Shown: positions 17,958 to 28,646 of the stretch, piece after piece | How the letters are laid out: each line of letters begins with the position of its first letter | How positions within the stretch are numbered: the stretch's first letter is position 1 | DNA from: Bacteroidales bacterium F22 | GTDB taxonomy: Bacteria > Bacteroidota > Bacteroidia > Bacteroidales > Bacteroidaceae | Direction: 5' to 3' | NCBI GenBank assembly: GCA_029541985.1 | Contig: CP095414.1 | Span: 2,515,001 to 2,579,000 of the forward strand | DNA length: 64,000 nucleotides | Notes under the pieces: generated by a model | What the model saw: the letters and a program-made list of their open reading frames with translations, nothing else | Database searches by the model: none | Told to the model about the DNA's origin: nothing | Made by a program: the position numbers and the translations under genes

Positions 17958-19874
17958 ATGGGAAAAATTATTGGAATTGACTTAGGAACCACAAACTCTT
18001 GTGTTTCCGTTTTCGAGGGTAACGAACCAGTCGTAATTGCTAACAGTGAAGGTAAGCGTACTACTCCGTCAATCGTTGCTTTCATAGAAGGTGGTGAGAG
18101 AAAAGTAGGGGACCCTGCAAAACGTCAGGCTATTACTAACCCTACTAAAACAATCTCCAGTATCAAACGTTTCATGGGTGAAAATTGGGATCAAGTACAA
18201 CGAGAGATTGCACGTGTTCCTTATAAAGTAGTCAAAGGTGATAACAACACTCCACGTGTTCAAATCGATGACCGTACATATACACCTCAAGAAATTTCTT
18301 CTATGGTTCTTCAGAAAATGAAGAAAACAGCTGAAGATTACCTTGGACAAGAGGTAAAAGAAGCTGTCATTACAGTGCCTGCTTATTTCTCTGATTCACA
18401 ACGTCAAGCAACAAAAGAAGCTGGACAAATTGCTGGTCTTGAAGTAAAACGTATTGTTAACGAGCCAACTGCTGCTGCACTTGCTTACGGTGTAGATAAG
18501 AGTGACAAGGAAATGAAAGTCGCTGTATTTGATCTTGGTGGAGGTACTTTTGATATCTCTATTCTTGAATTTGGTGGTGGCGTATTTGAAGTGTTGTCTA
18601 CTAATGGTGATACACACCTTGGTGGTGATGACTTTGACCAAGTGATTATCAATTGGTTAGTTGAAGAATTTAAGAAAGATGAAGGTGCTGACTTGTCTAA
18701 GGACCCAATGGCATTGCAACGTCTAAAAGAAGCTGCAGAGAAAGCTAAAATCGAACTTTCTTCTTCTACTTCAACAGAAATCAATTTGCCTTATATCATG
18801 CCTATCAACAATGTGCCTAAGCACCTTGTTAAGACATTGACTCGTGCTAAATTTGAAGAACTAGCTCATTCACTAATTGAAGCTTGTAAAGAGCCATGTC
18901 GTAAGGCTATGCAAGATGCAGATCTTTCTAATTCAGATATTGATGAGGTTATCTTAGTAGGTGGTTCTTCTCGTATCCCTTCTATCCAGAAATTGGTTGA
19001 AGATTTCTTTGGTAAGACTCCATCTAAGGGGGTTAATCCTGATGAAGTTGTCGCTCTAGGTGCTGCTGTTCAAGGAGCTGTTTTGAGTGATGATATCAAG
19101 GGAGTAGTTCTTCTTGATGTGACTCCATTATCTATGGGTATCGAGACAATGGGCGGTGTAATGACCAAACTTATTGACGCTAATACCACTATTCCTTGCA
19201 AGAAGAGTGAAACATTCTCTACTGCTGCAGATAATCAAACAGAAGTGACTATTCATGTACTTCAAGGTGAACGTCCAATGGCGTCGCAGAATAAATCAAT
19301 TGGTCAGTTTAATTTGGCAGGTATTGCTCCAGCTCGTCGTGGTGTTCCACAGATTGAAGTTGCATTTGATATCGATGCTAATGGTATCTTAAAAGTAAGT
19401 GCTAAAGATAAAGCAACCGGCAAGGCTCAAGAAATACGTATCGAAGCTTCATCTGGTTTGAGTAAAGAAGAAATCGAGAAGATGAAGGCTGAAGCTGAAG
19501 CAAATGCTGAGGCAGATAAGAAAGAGCGTGAAAAGATTGATAAGCTAAATCAAGCAGATTCTATGATATTCCAAACTGAGAAACAGTTAGAGGAATTGGG
19601 TGACAAGTTGCCAGCTGATAAGAAAGCTCCAATCGAAGCTGCTGTTGCTAAATTGAAAGAAGCTCATAAAAGTGAGGATGTAGCTGCTATTGATGCTGCT
19701 ATGGCAGAAGTAAATACAGCATTCCAAGCTGCTAGTGCAGAGATGTATCAACAAGGAGCTCAAGCTGATGCTCAACCAAACCAAGCAGGTCCTCAGCCAG
19801 GTGCTGAACAAGGCGCTCAACAAGGTGGTAACGATGCTGATGTACAAGATGCAGATTTCGAGGAAGTGAAGTAA
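17958..19874 (+). CDS. dnaK: Molecular chaperone DnaK (Hsp70)
   Basis: A 638-residue Hsp70. The N-terminal [11 protein letters not shown] (5-15), the phosphate-2 motif [12 protein letters not shown] near 189-200, and [14 protein letters not shown] near 334-347 define the ATPase. The substrate-binding domain follows from about 385, and the helical lid ends in an Ala/Gln-rich tail with the terminal DADFEEVK that recruits cochaperones. It folds and protects cytoplasmic proteins with DnaJ and GrpE, neither of which is adjacent here, so dnaK stands alone. A perfect 16-bp terminator follows. The upstream region shows a sigma-54-like promoter and no CIRCE element. Confidence 0.98.
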   Translation: MGKIIGIDLGTTNSCVSVFEGNEPVVIANSEGKRTTPSIVAFIEGGERKVGDPAKRQAITNPTKTISSIKRFMGENWDQVQREIARVPYKVVKGDNNTPRVQIDDRTYTPQEISSMVLQKMKKTAEDYLGQEVKEAVITVPAYFSDSQRQATKEAGQIAGLEVKRIVNEPTAAALAYGVDKSDKEMKVAVFDLGGGTFDISILEFGGGVFEVLSTNGDTHLGGDDFDQVIINWLVEEFKKDEGADLSKDPMALQRLKEAAEKAKIELSSSTSTEINLPYIMPINNVPKHLVKTLTRAKFEELAHSLIEACKEPCRKAMQDADLSNSDIDEVILVGGSSRIPSIQKLVEDFFGKTPSKGVNPDEVVALGAAVQGAVLSDDIKGVVLLDVTPLSMGIETMGGVMTKLIDANTTIPCKKSETFSTAADNQTEVTIHVLQGERPMASQNKSIGQFNLAGIAPARRGVPQIEVAFDIDANGILKVSAKDKATGKAQEIRIEASSGLSKEEIEKMKAEAEANAEADKKEREKIDKLNQADSMIFQTEKQLEELGDKLPADKKAPIEAAVAKLKEAHKSEDVAAIDAAMAEVNTAFQAASAEMYQQGAQADAQPNQAGPQPGAEQGAQQGGNDADVQDADFEEVK

Positions 19875-19903
19875 GTATCGGTTCTTAACGATAAATAATA
19901 AGT

Positions 19904-19945
19904 AAAAGGTCGTATAACTCATTGAGTTATACGACCTTTTTGGGT
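19904..19945 (+). terminator. dnaK intrinsic terminator
   Basis: AAAAGGTCGTATAACTCA (19904-19921) is perfectly complementary to 19923-19940, which ends in a T run; the loop is about 3 nt. It is a strong intrinsic terminator 29 bp after the dnaK stop. Confidence 0.92.
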
Positions 19946-20110
19946 TTTCCGTACACTGAATAGTTTTTAGTCTTTGTCTTTTCATGTCAAGTACTAAACC
20001 TCTTCTATTTGATGGACTTTCTTTGTTTTAATCTTATTTTTTCATGATTTTACTGTATATGACTTGTTTTTAAGTGTTTATTGAATGATTTTTAGCCTAC
20101 TGAACTTTAA

Positions 20111-20118
20111 TATTTTTG
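20111..20118 (+). promoter_or_regulatory. -7 element upstream of the FAD oxidoreductase gene
   Basis: TATTTTTG matches TAnnTTTG, 49 bp before the start codon. No -33 TTTG at standard spacing. The rest of the 19946-20166 gap is T-rich and otherwise featureless. Confidence 0.45.
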
Positions 20119-20166
20119 TTTCTTTGCTAGTGAATAAATATTTAATCTTATACAATCAATGATATT

Positions 20167-22026
20167 ATGAAAACCTGTTTAATGAGTCTATTTGCTTTTT
20201 GTATCGTTATGAACTTACATGCTCAGAGCTTGTTTGTTGAAACTGAAAGTTTTCAACATAAGGGTGGCTGGGTAGTCGATCAGCAATTTACAAATTTGAT
20301 GGGGTCATCATATATGCTGGCTCACGGGATGGGGGTACCCGTTGAAGATGCAACGACAGCAGTTAGTTTTCCGAACTCGGGCACCTATTATGTTTATGTT
20401 CGTACTTACAATTGGACATCTCCTTGGAAGAAAGGAAAAGGACCAGGTCAGTTTACACTGTATGTCGGTTCACATAAAATGAATGCTAAGTTGGGATGTG
20501 AAGGTGACCAATGGATGTGGCAACTTGCTGGTAAAGTCCGTGTAAAAGCGGGAATGACAACTTTGAGACTAAAGGACCTAACAGGCTTTGATGGTCGTTG
20601 TGATGCCATTTATTTTACGACCAAGGGGACTATCCCTCCCAATGAATTAAAGCAGTTGGATACTTTTCGGCGTAAAGAATTAGGGAATTCTTTGAAACCT
20701 ATATCGGCAGGTTCATTTGACTTTGTAGTAGTTGGAGGTGGAGTTGCTGGTATGAGTGCTGCGGTTTCGGCTGCTCGCTTGGGCTGTAAGGTAGCTCTAA
20801 TCAATGACCGACCTGTCTGGGGAGGTAATAATAGTTCTGAAGTGCGAGTACATATGGGGGGGCGCATCGATATGGCTCCCTACAAAGCATTGGGTGGTCT
20901 ACAGAAAGAGTTTGCTCCAACCAAAAAAGGCAATGCACAGCCTGCTTCAAACTATGAAGATAACAAAAAATCCAATTGGTTAGAAAACGAAAAGAATGTA
21001 TCACTATTCAGTAATTACCGTGCTTTTGCAGTGGAAATGGATGGAGATGAAATCGTCTCAGTAACAGCAAGACATATTGAGACTGGTAAAGAACTGCGTT
21101 TTGAGGCTCCATTGTTTGCAGACTGTACAGGAGATGGTTCTATTGGTTATCTAGCAGGTGCCGATTACAGGATGGGACGCGAAGGTCGTGATGAATTTGG
21201 TGAGCAAACCGCTCCTGAAAAGGCTGATAAGATGACAATGGGATCGTCAGTTCAGTGGTACTCGGTCGATGCAAAGAAGAAATCTTCTTTCCCACGATTC
21301 AAATACGGGATAGAATTCAATGAGCAAAACTGTGAACGTGTCAAAATGGGAGAGTGGACCTGGGAAACAGGAATGAATCTTGACCAAATAAAAGATTTTG
21401 AGCGTATTCGTGATTACGGAATGTTGGTCGTTTATTCTAATTGGAGTTTCTTGAAAAACTCCTATTCGAAAAGGAAAGTGTATGCGAGCCGTCGATTGGG
21501 ATGGGTGGCATATATAGCAGGGAAGCGTGAGTCACGACGTTTGTTAGGAGATTATATATTGAAGGAAGATGATATTAAGAAATATGTTGCTCACGAGGAT
21601 GCTACATTTACGACTACTTGGTCAGTCGATCTTCATTTCCCAGACCCAGAGAATACCAAAGATTTTAAGGGTAGGGAATTTAAGGCAAAGACTAAGCATG
21701 TACACATTTATCCATATCCAGTTCCGTATCGATGTCTTTATTCACGCAATGTGACTAACTTGTTTATGGCAGGACGAGACATTAGTGTGACCCATGTGGC
21801 ATTAGGGACCGTGAGGGTGATGCGCACTACGGGTATGATGGGGGAAGTCGTTGGTATGGCTGCATCTCTTTGTAGACGTTATGATATTAATCCTCGCCAT
21901 GTCTATTGGTATCATCTGAATGATTTGAAAAAACTAATGCAAAAAGGGGTTGGAAAGAAAGGATTACCTAACAATCAGCGTTATAATCAAGGAGGATCAT
22001 TATCGAAAAAACCCGAAATAAAGTGA
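20167..22026 (+). CDS. Secreted FAD-dependent oxidoreductase with N-terminal jelly-roll-like module
   Basis: A 619-residue exported flavoprotein. Residues 1-20 form a signal peptide ending LHAQ. Residues ~21-155 form a beta-rich module (YYVYVRTYNW, GQFTLYVG, LKDLTGFDGRCDAIYF) like the sugar-binding-type domain on Bacteroidetes proteins often labelled xanthan lyase or FAD_oxidored. The FAD Rossmann motif VVVGGGVAGMSAA begins near 187, with RPVWGGNNSSEVRVHMGG next, and NLFMAGRDISVTHVALGTVR near 533-552 closes the FAD site. It probably oxidises a carbohydrate in the periplasm, but the substrate is unknown. The next gene, 174 bp on, encodes a sulfatase, which suggests a shared sulfated or uronic sugar substrate. 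Confidence 0.8.
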   Translation: MKTCLMSLFAFCIVMNLHAQSLFVETESFQHKGGWVVDQQFTNLMGSSYMLAHGMGVPVEDATTAVSFPNSGTYYVYVRTYNWTSPWKKGKGPGQFTLYVGSHKMNAKLGCEGDQWMWQLAGKVRVKAGMTTLRLKDLTGFDGRCDAIYFTTKGTIPPNELKQLDTFRRKELGNSLKPISAGSFDFVVVGGGVAGMSAAVSAARLGCKVALINDRPVWGGNNSSEVRVHMGGRIDMAPYKALGGLQKEFAPTKKGNAQPASNYEDNKKSNWLENEKNVSLFSNYRAFAVEMDGDEIVSVTARHIETGKELRFEAPLFADCTGDGSIGYLAGADYRMGREGRDEFGEQTAPEKADKMTMGSSVQWYSVDAKKKSSFPRFKYGIEFNEQNCERVKMGEWTWETGMNLDQIKDFERIRDYGMLVVYSNWSFLKNSYSKRKVYASRRLGWVAYIAGKRESRRLLGDYILKEDDIKKYVAHEDATFTTTWSVDLHFPDPENTKDFKGREFKAKTKHVHIYPYPVPYRCLYSRNVTNLFMAGRDISVTHVALGTVRVMRTTGMMGEVVGMAASLCRRYDINPRHVYWYHLNDLKKLMQKGVGKKGLPNNQRYNQGGSLSKKPEIK

Positions 22027-22200
22027 TTCCCCTATTGGGCCATTTACTAAACATGGTAAACCTATAATAGATGGCACGAGATGGGTTACCCTTTTATAGT
22101 AATGGATTGAGTTGTAAGAGAATAAATAAACTGAATGTACCAAGTGCATACAATATGGGAGTATACAGCACTTTCATGTGCATCAAAAAGAATTTTAATC

Positions 22201-23622
22201 ATGAATAGAATAATGTTAAAGATGGCTGTGCTACCCGTAGCAGCCTTGTCTTGTTCCCCGTTGTCTGCAGAACAGAAACAGCCTAATATCGTTTTCATTA
22301 TGGCTGACGATTTAGGTTGGAATGATTTGAGTGTGATGAACAGTGACTTTTATGAAACGCCTAATATCGATAAATTGTCTACTGAGGGGATGCTGTTTAC
22401 CAATGCCTATGCCGCCGCTGCTAATTCAGCACCTAGTAGAGCTTGTCTCATGAGTGGAAGATATACACCACGTCATGGAGTATTTACAGTGAGTCCTTCC
22501 GCAAGAGGTAATAAGAGAAAACGAAAGCTTATCCCTATAAAGAATACCGAAGATTTGCGTTCAGATTTTGTGACTATGACTGAGGCTCTGAGTAGTGCAG
22601 GTTATAGATGTGGACATGTAGGAAAGTGGCATTTAGGGGATGATGGTGATGGTACAGGACCATTGTCTCAAGGGTTTGACGTCAATGTAATAGGAAGCCG
22701 TGCGGGTTCGCCGTATTCCTATTTCTATCCATATTGTAACGCAAAAAAAGGGAAATGTCATAAGGGACTTGAGAAGGGAAAGAAAGGAGAGTACCTTACT
22801 GATAGACTGACAACTGAAGCTATCAACTTTATTAATGGATCAACAAAAGAGCAGCCATTTTTCTTATATATGGCACATCATGCCGTACATGTTCCACTAA
22901 GAGCACCAGCTTCTTTAATCGAAAAGTACAAGAATAAGGCGAAAGGTAAATATCAGACAAATGCTATTTACGCGGCTATGATAGAAAATTTAGATTATAA
23001 TGTAGGACGATTATGTGACACTCTTGATTCATTGGGGATTACTGATAACACAATTGTTGTATTCTATTCTGATAATGGTGGCTCAGAACCTGTAACGGAT
23101 AATTTTATGATACGTGGTGGGAAAGGGACACCCTATGAAGGAGGAATTCGAGTCCCATTGATTGTAAAATGGCCTGGAAAAGTCAAAGCAGGAAGTAAAT
23201 CTGATTGTCCGGTTACAGGTGTCGATTTTTATCCTACCTTATTGTCTATTGCAAACGGTAAAGTTAATGTACCTCTTGACGGTGTAGACGTTTCTTCTGT
23301 TTTCTTAGGTAAGAAAAAGGAGATAAATCGCGATTTGTTTTGGCATTTTCCTGCTTATTTACAATCGTATAAGCATTCAGGAAAAGATTTTCGTGCTACT
23401 CCATATTCTATTATTCGGTCTGGGGACTGGAAACTCATTTATTATTACGAAACAAAAAAATCCGAATTATTTAATCTTGGAGATGATATAATGGAAAGTA
23501 ATGATTTATCAAGCAAATGCCCTCATAAGAAAAAAGAACTCGAGGGTAAACTCATGAAATGGTTAGATGAAACTAAAGCTCCCATTCCAACAGAACCGAA
23601 TCCATTCTATAAGGGCATCTGA
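22201..23622 (+). CDS. Sulfatase (S1 family, serine-type)
   Basis: An exported formylglycine-dependent sulfatase, 473 residues from the ATG at 22201. An upstream in-frame ATG at 22135 adds 22 residues but would put the signal peptide internal, so I prefer 22201. The signal sequence ends near PLSA (22-23); SC at 17-18 could alternatively be a weak lipobox. NIVFIMADDLGWND (29-42) supplies metal-binding Asp residues, and S76 in SAPSRACLMSG is the residue to be converted to formylglycine, here Ser rather than Cys, requiring an anSME-type maturase. FYSDNGG near 290 completes the metal site. The substrate is unknown; it is paired with the FAD oxidoreductase. A stem-loop (22142-22173) lies just before the start. 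Confidence 0.88.
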   Translation: MNRIMLKMAVLPVAALSCSPLSAEQKQPNIVFIMADDLGWNDLSVMNSDFYETPNIDKLSTEGMLFTNAYAAAANSAPSRACLMSGRYTPRHGVFTVSPSARGNKRKRKLIPIKNTEDLRSDFVTMTEALSSAGYRCGHVGKWHLGDDGDGTGPLSQGFDVNVIGSRAGSPYSYFYPYCNAKKGKCHKGLEKGKKGEYLTDRLTTEAINFINGSTKEQPFFLYMAHHAVHVPLRAPASLIEKYKNKAKGKYQTNAIYAAMIENLDYNVGRLCDTLDSLGITDNTIVVFYSDNGGSEPVTDNFMIRGGKGTPYEGGIRVPLIVKWPGKVKAGSKSDCPVTGVDFYPTLLSIANGKVNVPLDGVDVSSVFLGKKKEINRDLFWHFPAYLQSYKHSGKDFRATPYSIIRSGDWKLIYYYETKKSELFNLGDDIMESNDLSSKCPHKKKELEGKLMKWLDETKAPIPTEPNPFYKGI

Positions 23623-23658
23623 TGATATTTTATGTATAAGTTATCTGTTGATTTTTCG

Positions 23659-25200
23659 TTATTCTAATGTTAATGTTACGATTGATTTTGCTGGTAACTT
23701 GATTTTTAAAATTTTTCCTTCTATTTTCGCTCCTTTAAATTCTTTCAGGTTGATGACATTTGGATTCTTGAACGAGTTATAATCCGTAATCTTATTTGAG
23801 GATAATATTTTACCTGAGATATTGTTAATCTTTACTCCTGGAAGTTCAATTTTGACTTCTTGGAAGTCCTCTATATTGACATTGGATATAGAAATATGAA
23901 TAATTTCATTTTTATCTTTTGATGCTGTAGCACTAATTGAAGGAATCGTTCTGTTATCTTTAACATTGATTTTATCACAAATCAAGTCAAGAGGTAAATA
24001 AAGTGCATCCTGGTGTACTTTATACATTTCAAAGACATAATATGTTGGAGTGAGAACCATTGCTTTTCCTTTTGTCAGAATCATCGATTGGAGCACGTTG
24101 ACAATCTGTGCTATATTTGCCATCTTTATACGGTCAGTATGTCTGTTGAAAACATCGAGAGTCAATGAAGCAACAAATGCATCACGCATGGTATTTTGTT
24201 GGTATAAGTGTCCTGGGGTGCTTCCTTCTTCTTCATCCCACCAAGTTCCCCATTCATCAACCAATAAACCAATTTGTTTGCCTGGGTCATATTTATCCAT
24301 TATTGAAATGTGTTTTGTTATTACATTTTCAATTTCAAGACATTTACCCATTGTCCAATAATAATCTTCTTTGTCAAAGATTGTAGCTGCTCCTTTGCTT
24401 CCACTCCAACCAGTAACAGTATAATAATGTAATGAGAGTCCGTTCATTCGATGACTCACATTTTTCATAAGAACTTCAGTCCAATTATAATCGTAGTCAC
24501 TAGCACCACTGGCTATTTTATATAAATTATTTCCATCATAATTACGGCAATAGGTAGAATAACGACGATATAAGTCCGAATAATATTCTGGACGCATACT
24601 TCCACCACATCCCCAACTTTCATTTCCTATGCCAATAAATTTAACTTTCCACGGCTTGTCACGTCCATTTTTTCTTCTCAAATTAGCCATAGGAGAATCG
24701 CCATCCGAGGTCATGTATTCGACCCACTTTGCTAGTTCCTCAACTGAACCACTCCCTACGTTTCCACTGATATATGGTTCACAATTTAGCAGCTCACATA
24801 AGTTGAGAAATTCATTTGTACCGAAACTGTTGTCTTCGATAGTTCCTCCCCAGTTATTGTTAACCATCTTCGGACGATTTTTCTTTGGGCCTATACCATC
24901 CATCCAATGATATTCGTCAGCAAAACACCCCCCTGGCCATCTTAAGACTGGAACATGCAATTCTTTAAGAGCATTAAGTACATCAGTACGGTAGCCATCT
25001 GTATTAGCTATTTCTGAATCTTCACCGACCCAAAGCCCCCCATAAATACATGAACCTAGATGTTCAGCAAATTGACCATATATCTCTTTCGGGATAATCT
25101 CTTTTCCTTGATTAGGATAAATTTTGATACTGGCACTCTCTTGTGCATACAGTGCTATAGAACCAATAATCAAAGCACTTGTTAAAATTAATTTTTTCAT
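23659..25200 (-). CDS. Alpha-L-arabinofuranosidase, GH51 (513 aa)
   Basis: A secreted GH51 enzyme that releases L-arabinose from arabinofuranosyl side chains. The signal peptide is residues 1-19 (cleavage after LYA or YAQ). The general acid/base is E194 in IGIGNESWG, and the nucleophile is E316 in [10 protein letters not shown]. No carbohydrate-binding module is attached, unlike the second GH51 at 33527. It lies 238 bp downstream of araB on the same strand, with its own upstream copy of the sequence word found before galM, so it belongs to the arabinose regulon but is probably a separate transcript. The convergent sulfatase ends only 36 bp away. Confidence 0.93.
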   Translation of the reverse strand: MKKLILTSALIIGSIALYAQESASIKIYPNQGKEIIPKEIYGQFAEHLGSCIYGGLWVGEDSEIANTDGYRTDVLNALKELHVPVLRWPGGCFADEYHWMDGIGPKKNRPKMVNNNWGGTIEDNSFGTNEFLNLCELLNCEPYISGNVGSGSVEELAKWVEYMTSDGDSPMANLRRKNGRDKPWKVKFIGIGNESWGCGGSMRPEYYSDLYRRYSTYCRNYDGNNLYKIASGASDYDYNWTEVLMKNVSHRMNGLSLHYYTVTGWSGSKGAATIFDKEDYYWTMGKCLEIENVITKHISIMDKYDPGKQIGLLVDEWGTWWDEEEGSTPGHLYQQNTMRDAFVASLTLDVFNRHTDRIKMANIAQIVNVLQSMILTKGKAMVLTPTYYVFEMYKVHQDALYLPLDLICDKINVKDNRTIPSISATASKDKNEIIHISISNVNIEDFQEVKIELPGVKINNISGKILSSNKITDYNSFKNPNVINLKEFKGAKIEGKILKIKLPAKSIVTLTLE

Positions 25201-25236
25201 ATATCGTTTTATTAAATAGGTGTTTTTTATGCCTTA

Positions 25237-25249
25237 GTATAAATAACAC
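25237..25249 (-). promoter_or_regulatory. Putative AraR operator/promoter word upstream of the GH51 gene
   Basis: The plus-strand reading GTATAAATAACAC matches the galM upstream word GTAAAAATAACAC at 12 of 13 positions. It lies about 40 bp before the start codon, which fits a -7/operator position. Assignment to AraR is an inference. Confidence 0.45.
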
Positions 25250-25438
25250 AATCTTGATGAAGTCCAACCCTATGTCATACGTCTTCTTTTATCTGTTTGT
25301 GAGAACTAAAAGATAGGCTTGACTGTATTAAATGCTGAAGTCGTTTCCACAATCGGTTTTTAATGTTTCTCCTATAGTTCTTGTTTTCGAAGAAGTGTAT
25401 AATGGTAAATGACTGATTACTTGTAAAAATCCCTATTT

Positions 25439-27106
25439 TTAAAGTAAATTGTCTTCTGTAAATTGACCGACTGTGAGATAATTATTATAAATTTTCTGAT
25501 ATGCTGCAGCAGTTGCTCTATTTGGCTTATATTCGAAAGCAAAACCTGATGACATAGTATATTGTGCATCTTCGATGTTGTTATATATGCCTGATGCTGT
25601 AGCAGCGAACATTGCAGCACCAAGTGCACATGCTTGATCTGTCTGACAAACCTTGATAGGCATGTTAAGTACATCACTTAATGTTTGCATAACAAAAGGC
25701 GATTTCAAAGCGATACCACCTATTCCGATGACATTGTCAATCTGTATACCTTCATCTCTGAGACGATCAACAATTGCTTTTGAACCAAAAGCAGTAGCTT
25801 CAACGAGGGCACGAAAAATTCGCGGAGCCGAACTATTCAATGTTAATCCAGTGATTGAACCTTTTAATAGTTGGTTAGCATCAGGAGTTCGTCTTCCATT
25901 CATCCAATCAGTTGCAAGGATTGTACTTTCGTTTACAGGGATCTTTTCAGCCTCTCTTGTCAACGATGGAATAATACACGAAGTCACTTCCTCTATTAAT
26001 TTGTTTTTTGTTTCTGTATCAATAAGTGAGCTCTTTGTTAATATCTCTTTGAGAGGAAATTCAAGCACTCTTTTGAACCATGCATAGACATCGCCAAAAG
26101 CAGACTGCCCAGCCTCTAGACCAATCATACCAGGAATTACAGAACCGTCAACTTGTCCACAAATACCTTTAATGAGTTTATTCCCAATTTCTTTATAAGA
26201 AGAAACCATAATGTCACAAGTTGAGGTACCTATTACGCGAACAAAAGTATGAGGTGTAATACCTGCTCCGACGGCACCCATATGACAATCGAAAGCGCCG
26301 CCAGCAACGATTACATTTGTTGTTAGCCCTAGTCGTTTAGCCCATTGTTCATTTAGATGTCCTACAGGTTTATCTGCTGTTTCTGTATTTTCAAACAAGC
26401 GATTTCTAAATCCACTAAGCAGAGGGTCTAGGGCAGTCAAGAAGTCTTCGCTTGGTAAACCATTCCATTTGTCATGCCACATTGCTTTGTGTCCACATGC
26501 ACATCTACTACGGATTATATCACTGCTTTTGTTCACACCAGTTATTAGTGCAGGTAACCATTCACAATGTTCAACGATAGAATATGCTTTGGAACGTATT
26601 TGTTTATCCTGTCTTAAAATATGAAGTGCCTTTGCCCAAAACCACTCTGAAGAATAGATACCTCCCTCGTATGCAGTGTAGTCAGTTTCCCAATGGGCAG
26701 ATAATTCATTAATCTCTGATGCTTCTTTTATGGCTGTATGGTCTTTCCATAGCACAAACATTGCATTTGGGTTTTCTGAGAATTCAGGAAGAAGTGCTAA
26801 AGGCACTCCGTCCTGATTTGTAAATGCAGGTGTACTGCCCGTTGTATCAAAGGCAATACCGACTACCTTGAGCGCAGTTCCTGTTGGGCATTGCGCAAGA
26901 GCTTCTTTTATTGTGCCTTCTAAGACATCAATATAATCTTGTGGATGTTGACGGTATTGATTGATTGCAGGATTGCAGTACAACCCTTGGCGCCATCGTG
27001 GATAATATTTTACTGATGTTGCAAGTATTTCTCCGTTCAGTGCATTGACTACTATGGCTCTGGCTGAGTCACTCCCAAAGTCGAGTCCTAGAACATATTT
27101 TCCCAT
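25439..27106 (-). CDS. araB: Ribulokinase
   Basis: A 555-residue FGGY-family kinase that phosphorylates L-ribulose to L-ribulose 5-phosphate in the cytoplasm. The N-terminal GLDFGSDSARAIVVN (6-20) is the phosphate-binding start of the family. DCHMGAVGAGI near 279-289, and IIGIGGIALKSP-like VIGIGGIALKSPFVMQ near 465-480 with the nucleotide-binding glycines, complete the fold. The length is that of bacterial AraB. It follows araA by 4 bp and is the last gene of the galM-araP-araR-araD-araA-araB run. Confidence 0.96.
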   Translation of the reverse strand: MGKYVLGLDFGSDSARAIVVNALNGEILATSVKYYPRWRQGLYCNPAINQYRQHPQDYIDVLEGTIKEALAQCPTGTALKVVGIAFDTTGSTPAFTNQDGVPLALLPEFSENPNAMFVLWKDHTAIKEASEINELSAHWETDYTAYEGGIYSSEWFWAKALHILRQDKQIRSKAYSIVEHCEWLPALITGVNKSSDIIRSRCACGHKAMWHDKWNGLPSEDFLTALDPLLSGFRNRLFENTETADKPVGHLNEQWAKRLGLTTNVIVAGGAFDCHMGAVGAGITPHTFVRVIGTSTCDIMVSSYKEIGNKLIKGICGQVDGSVIPGMIGLEAGQSAFGDVYAWFKRVLEFPLKEILTKSSLIDTETKNKLIEEVTSCIIPSLTREAEKIPVNESTILATDWMNGRRTPDANQLLKGSITGLTLNSSAPRIFRALVEATAFGSKAIVDRLRDEGIQIDNVIGIGGIALKSPFVMQTLSDVLNMPIKVCQTDQACALGAAMFAATASGIYNNIEDAQYTMSSGFAFEYKPNRATAAAYQKIYNNYLTVGQFTEDNLL

Positions 27107-27110
27107 AATA

Positions 27111-28613
27111 TTAGCTAAGTGATTTGTTTAATAGATAATAGACTTCATTCATTCTTAGTTCTTTTTTAAACTCCCTCAGTGTTGTCTCATTGTCAATAAC
27201 TACCATTTCTATCCCAGCAATTTCTGCATAATCCTCAAGATATTCTACAGTGAGGTCATAAGAGAAGCTCGTATGATGTGTACCACCTGCAAGAATCCAT
27301 GCTGCAGCTCCAACTTCAAAATTAGGCTCAGGAATCCATAACGATGAGGCTACAGGTAATTTAGGTAAATCTTTACTCTTGATGCAATTGACTTTATTTA
27401 CAATCAGACGAAAACGGTTACCCATATCGATGATAGTGGCAGCTATTCCAGGTCCTTCTTTTGAAGTGAACACAAGACGAGCAGGGTCATTCTTACCCCC
27501 AATCCCCAAGGGATGAACCTCTAGTTTCGGTTTATGTTCAGCAATGAGTGGACATACTTCAAGCATATGAGCTTGTAGGATGGCACTTTTTTCACCATCA
27601 AAATTTAAGGTATAATCTTCAAGGAATGAACATCCTTTTTCCATTCCTTGTCCCATGAACCACATGGTACGATACAATGACGCTGTTTTCCAATCTCCTT
27701 CAGCTCCGAAACCATATCCTTCAGCCATTAATCTTTGACATGCTAACCCCGGAAGTTGGTCGATTCCTGCTAAATCATCAAAATTAGTTGTAAATGCTTT
27801 GGCACCTTTTTCTTCTAGAAAACGTCTAAGTCCAATCTCAGTCTTCGCTGCTTCTATTACCTGCCTATTAAAGTGAGCATCATTTTTCTGTTCATCATTA
27901 ACTGAATATTCTTTTTTGTAAATAGCTACAAGTGCTGATACCTCTATTTCTGTGACCTCATTTATTGTAGCTACTAAGTTGGCAATAGGGTAGTAATCAA
28001 CATGATATCCGAGTCGTATTTCAGCCTCAACTTTGTCACCGTCAGTAACAGCTACATTATTCATCTGATCACCAAAACGAATAATAAGCATATCTTGTGC
28101 ATCTGCCCATCCGGCTGATACGCGCATCCATATTGCTATTTTAGATTGTGCTTTCTCTTCTTTCCAATGTCCGACAACGACTTTTCTGTTTTTACGCATT
28201 CTGGTAACCATATGACCAAATTCACGGTCACCATGTGCAGATTGATTTAAGTTCATAAAGTCCATATCCATTGTTTCCCATGGAATCTCTTTATTGAATT
28301 GCGTATGAAAATGTAACAATGGTTTTTTTAATTCTTGTAATCCATGAATCCACATTTTAGCGGGTGAGAACGTGTGCATCCAAGTGATTACACCTATGCA
28401 TTTGTCTTCATTATTGGCAGCTTTAAATGCTGCTGTTACCTCTCTTGCTGTATTTACAGTTCCCTTATAGATTATTTTTACTGGCAAGTTTCCTGAGTCA
28501 TTGAGTCCTTTTACTATTTCGTTAGAATGAGCGTCGACAGATGTAACTGCATCACCTCCGTACAAGAGCTGAGCTCCTGTTACAAACCATACTTCGTAAT
28601 TTTCGAATGCCAT
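27111..28613 (-). CDS. araA: L-arabinose isomerase
   Basis: This enzyme converts L-arabinose to L-ribulose. I start it at 28613 (MAFENYEVWFVTGAQ, 500 residues), the conserved family N-terminus; an in-frame ATG at 28640 adds nine residues (MKQHLKSKV), only 6 bp after the araD stop. The Mn2+-site segments are visible: TWMHTFSPAKMW, GFGAEGDWKTASL with its catalytic Glu, SFLEDYTLNFDG and the C-terminal GGTHHTSFSYDL. The length equals the usual 500. It lies between araD and araB in the operon. Confidence 0.96.
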   Translation of the reverse strand: MAFENYEVWFVTGAQLLYGGDAVTSVDAHSNEIVKGLNDSGNLPVKIIYKGTVNTAREVTAAFKAANNEDKCIGVITWMHTFSPAKMWIHGLQELKKPLLHFHTQFNKEIPWETMDMDFMNLNQSAHGDREFGHMVTRMRKNRKVVVGHWKEEKAQSKIAIWMRVSAGWADAQDMLIIRFGDQMNNVAVTDGDKVEAEIRLGYHVDYYPIANLVATINEVTEIEVSALVAIYKKEYSVNDEQKNDAHFNRQVIEAAKTEIGLRRFLEEKGAKAFTTNFDDLAGIDQLPGLACQRLMAEGYGFGAEGDWKTASLYRTMWFMGQGMEKGCSFLEDYTLNFDGEKSAILQAHMLEVCPLIAEHKPKLEVHPLGIGGKNDPARLVFTSKEGPGIAATIIDMGNRFRLIVNKVNCIKSKDLPKLPVASSLWIPEPNFEVGAAAWILAGGTHHTSFSYDLTVEYLEDYAEIAGIEMVVIDNETTLREFKKELRMNEVYYLLNKSLS

Positions 28614-28646
28614 AACTTTTGATTTTAAATGTTGTTTCATAATAAA

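Noticed and set aside
22072-22090. Another TGGCAC word upstream of the sulfatase as a possible sigma-54 promoter
   Set aside because: It reads TGGCACGAGATGGGTT; there is no TTGC at -12, so the GG-N10-GC rule fails.
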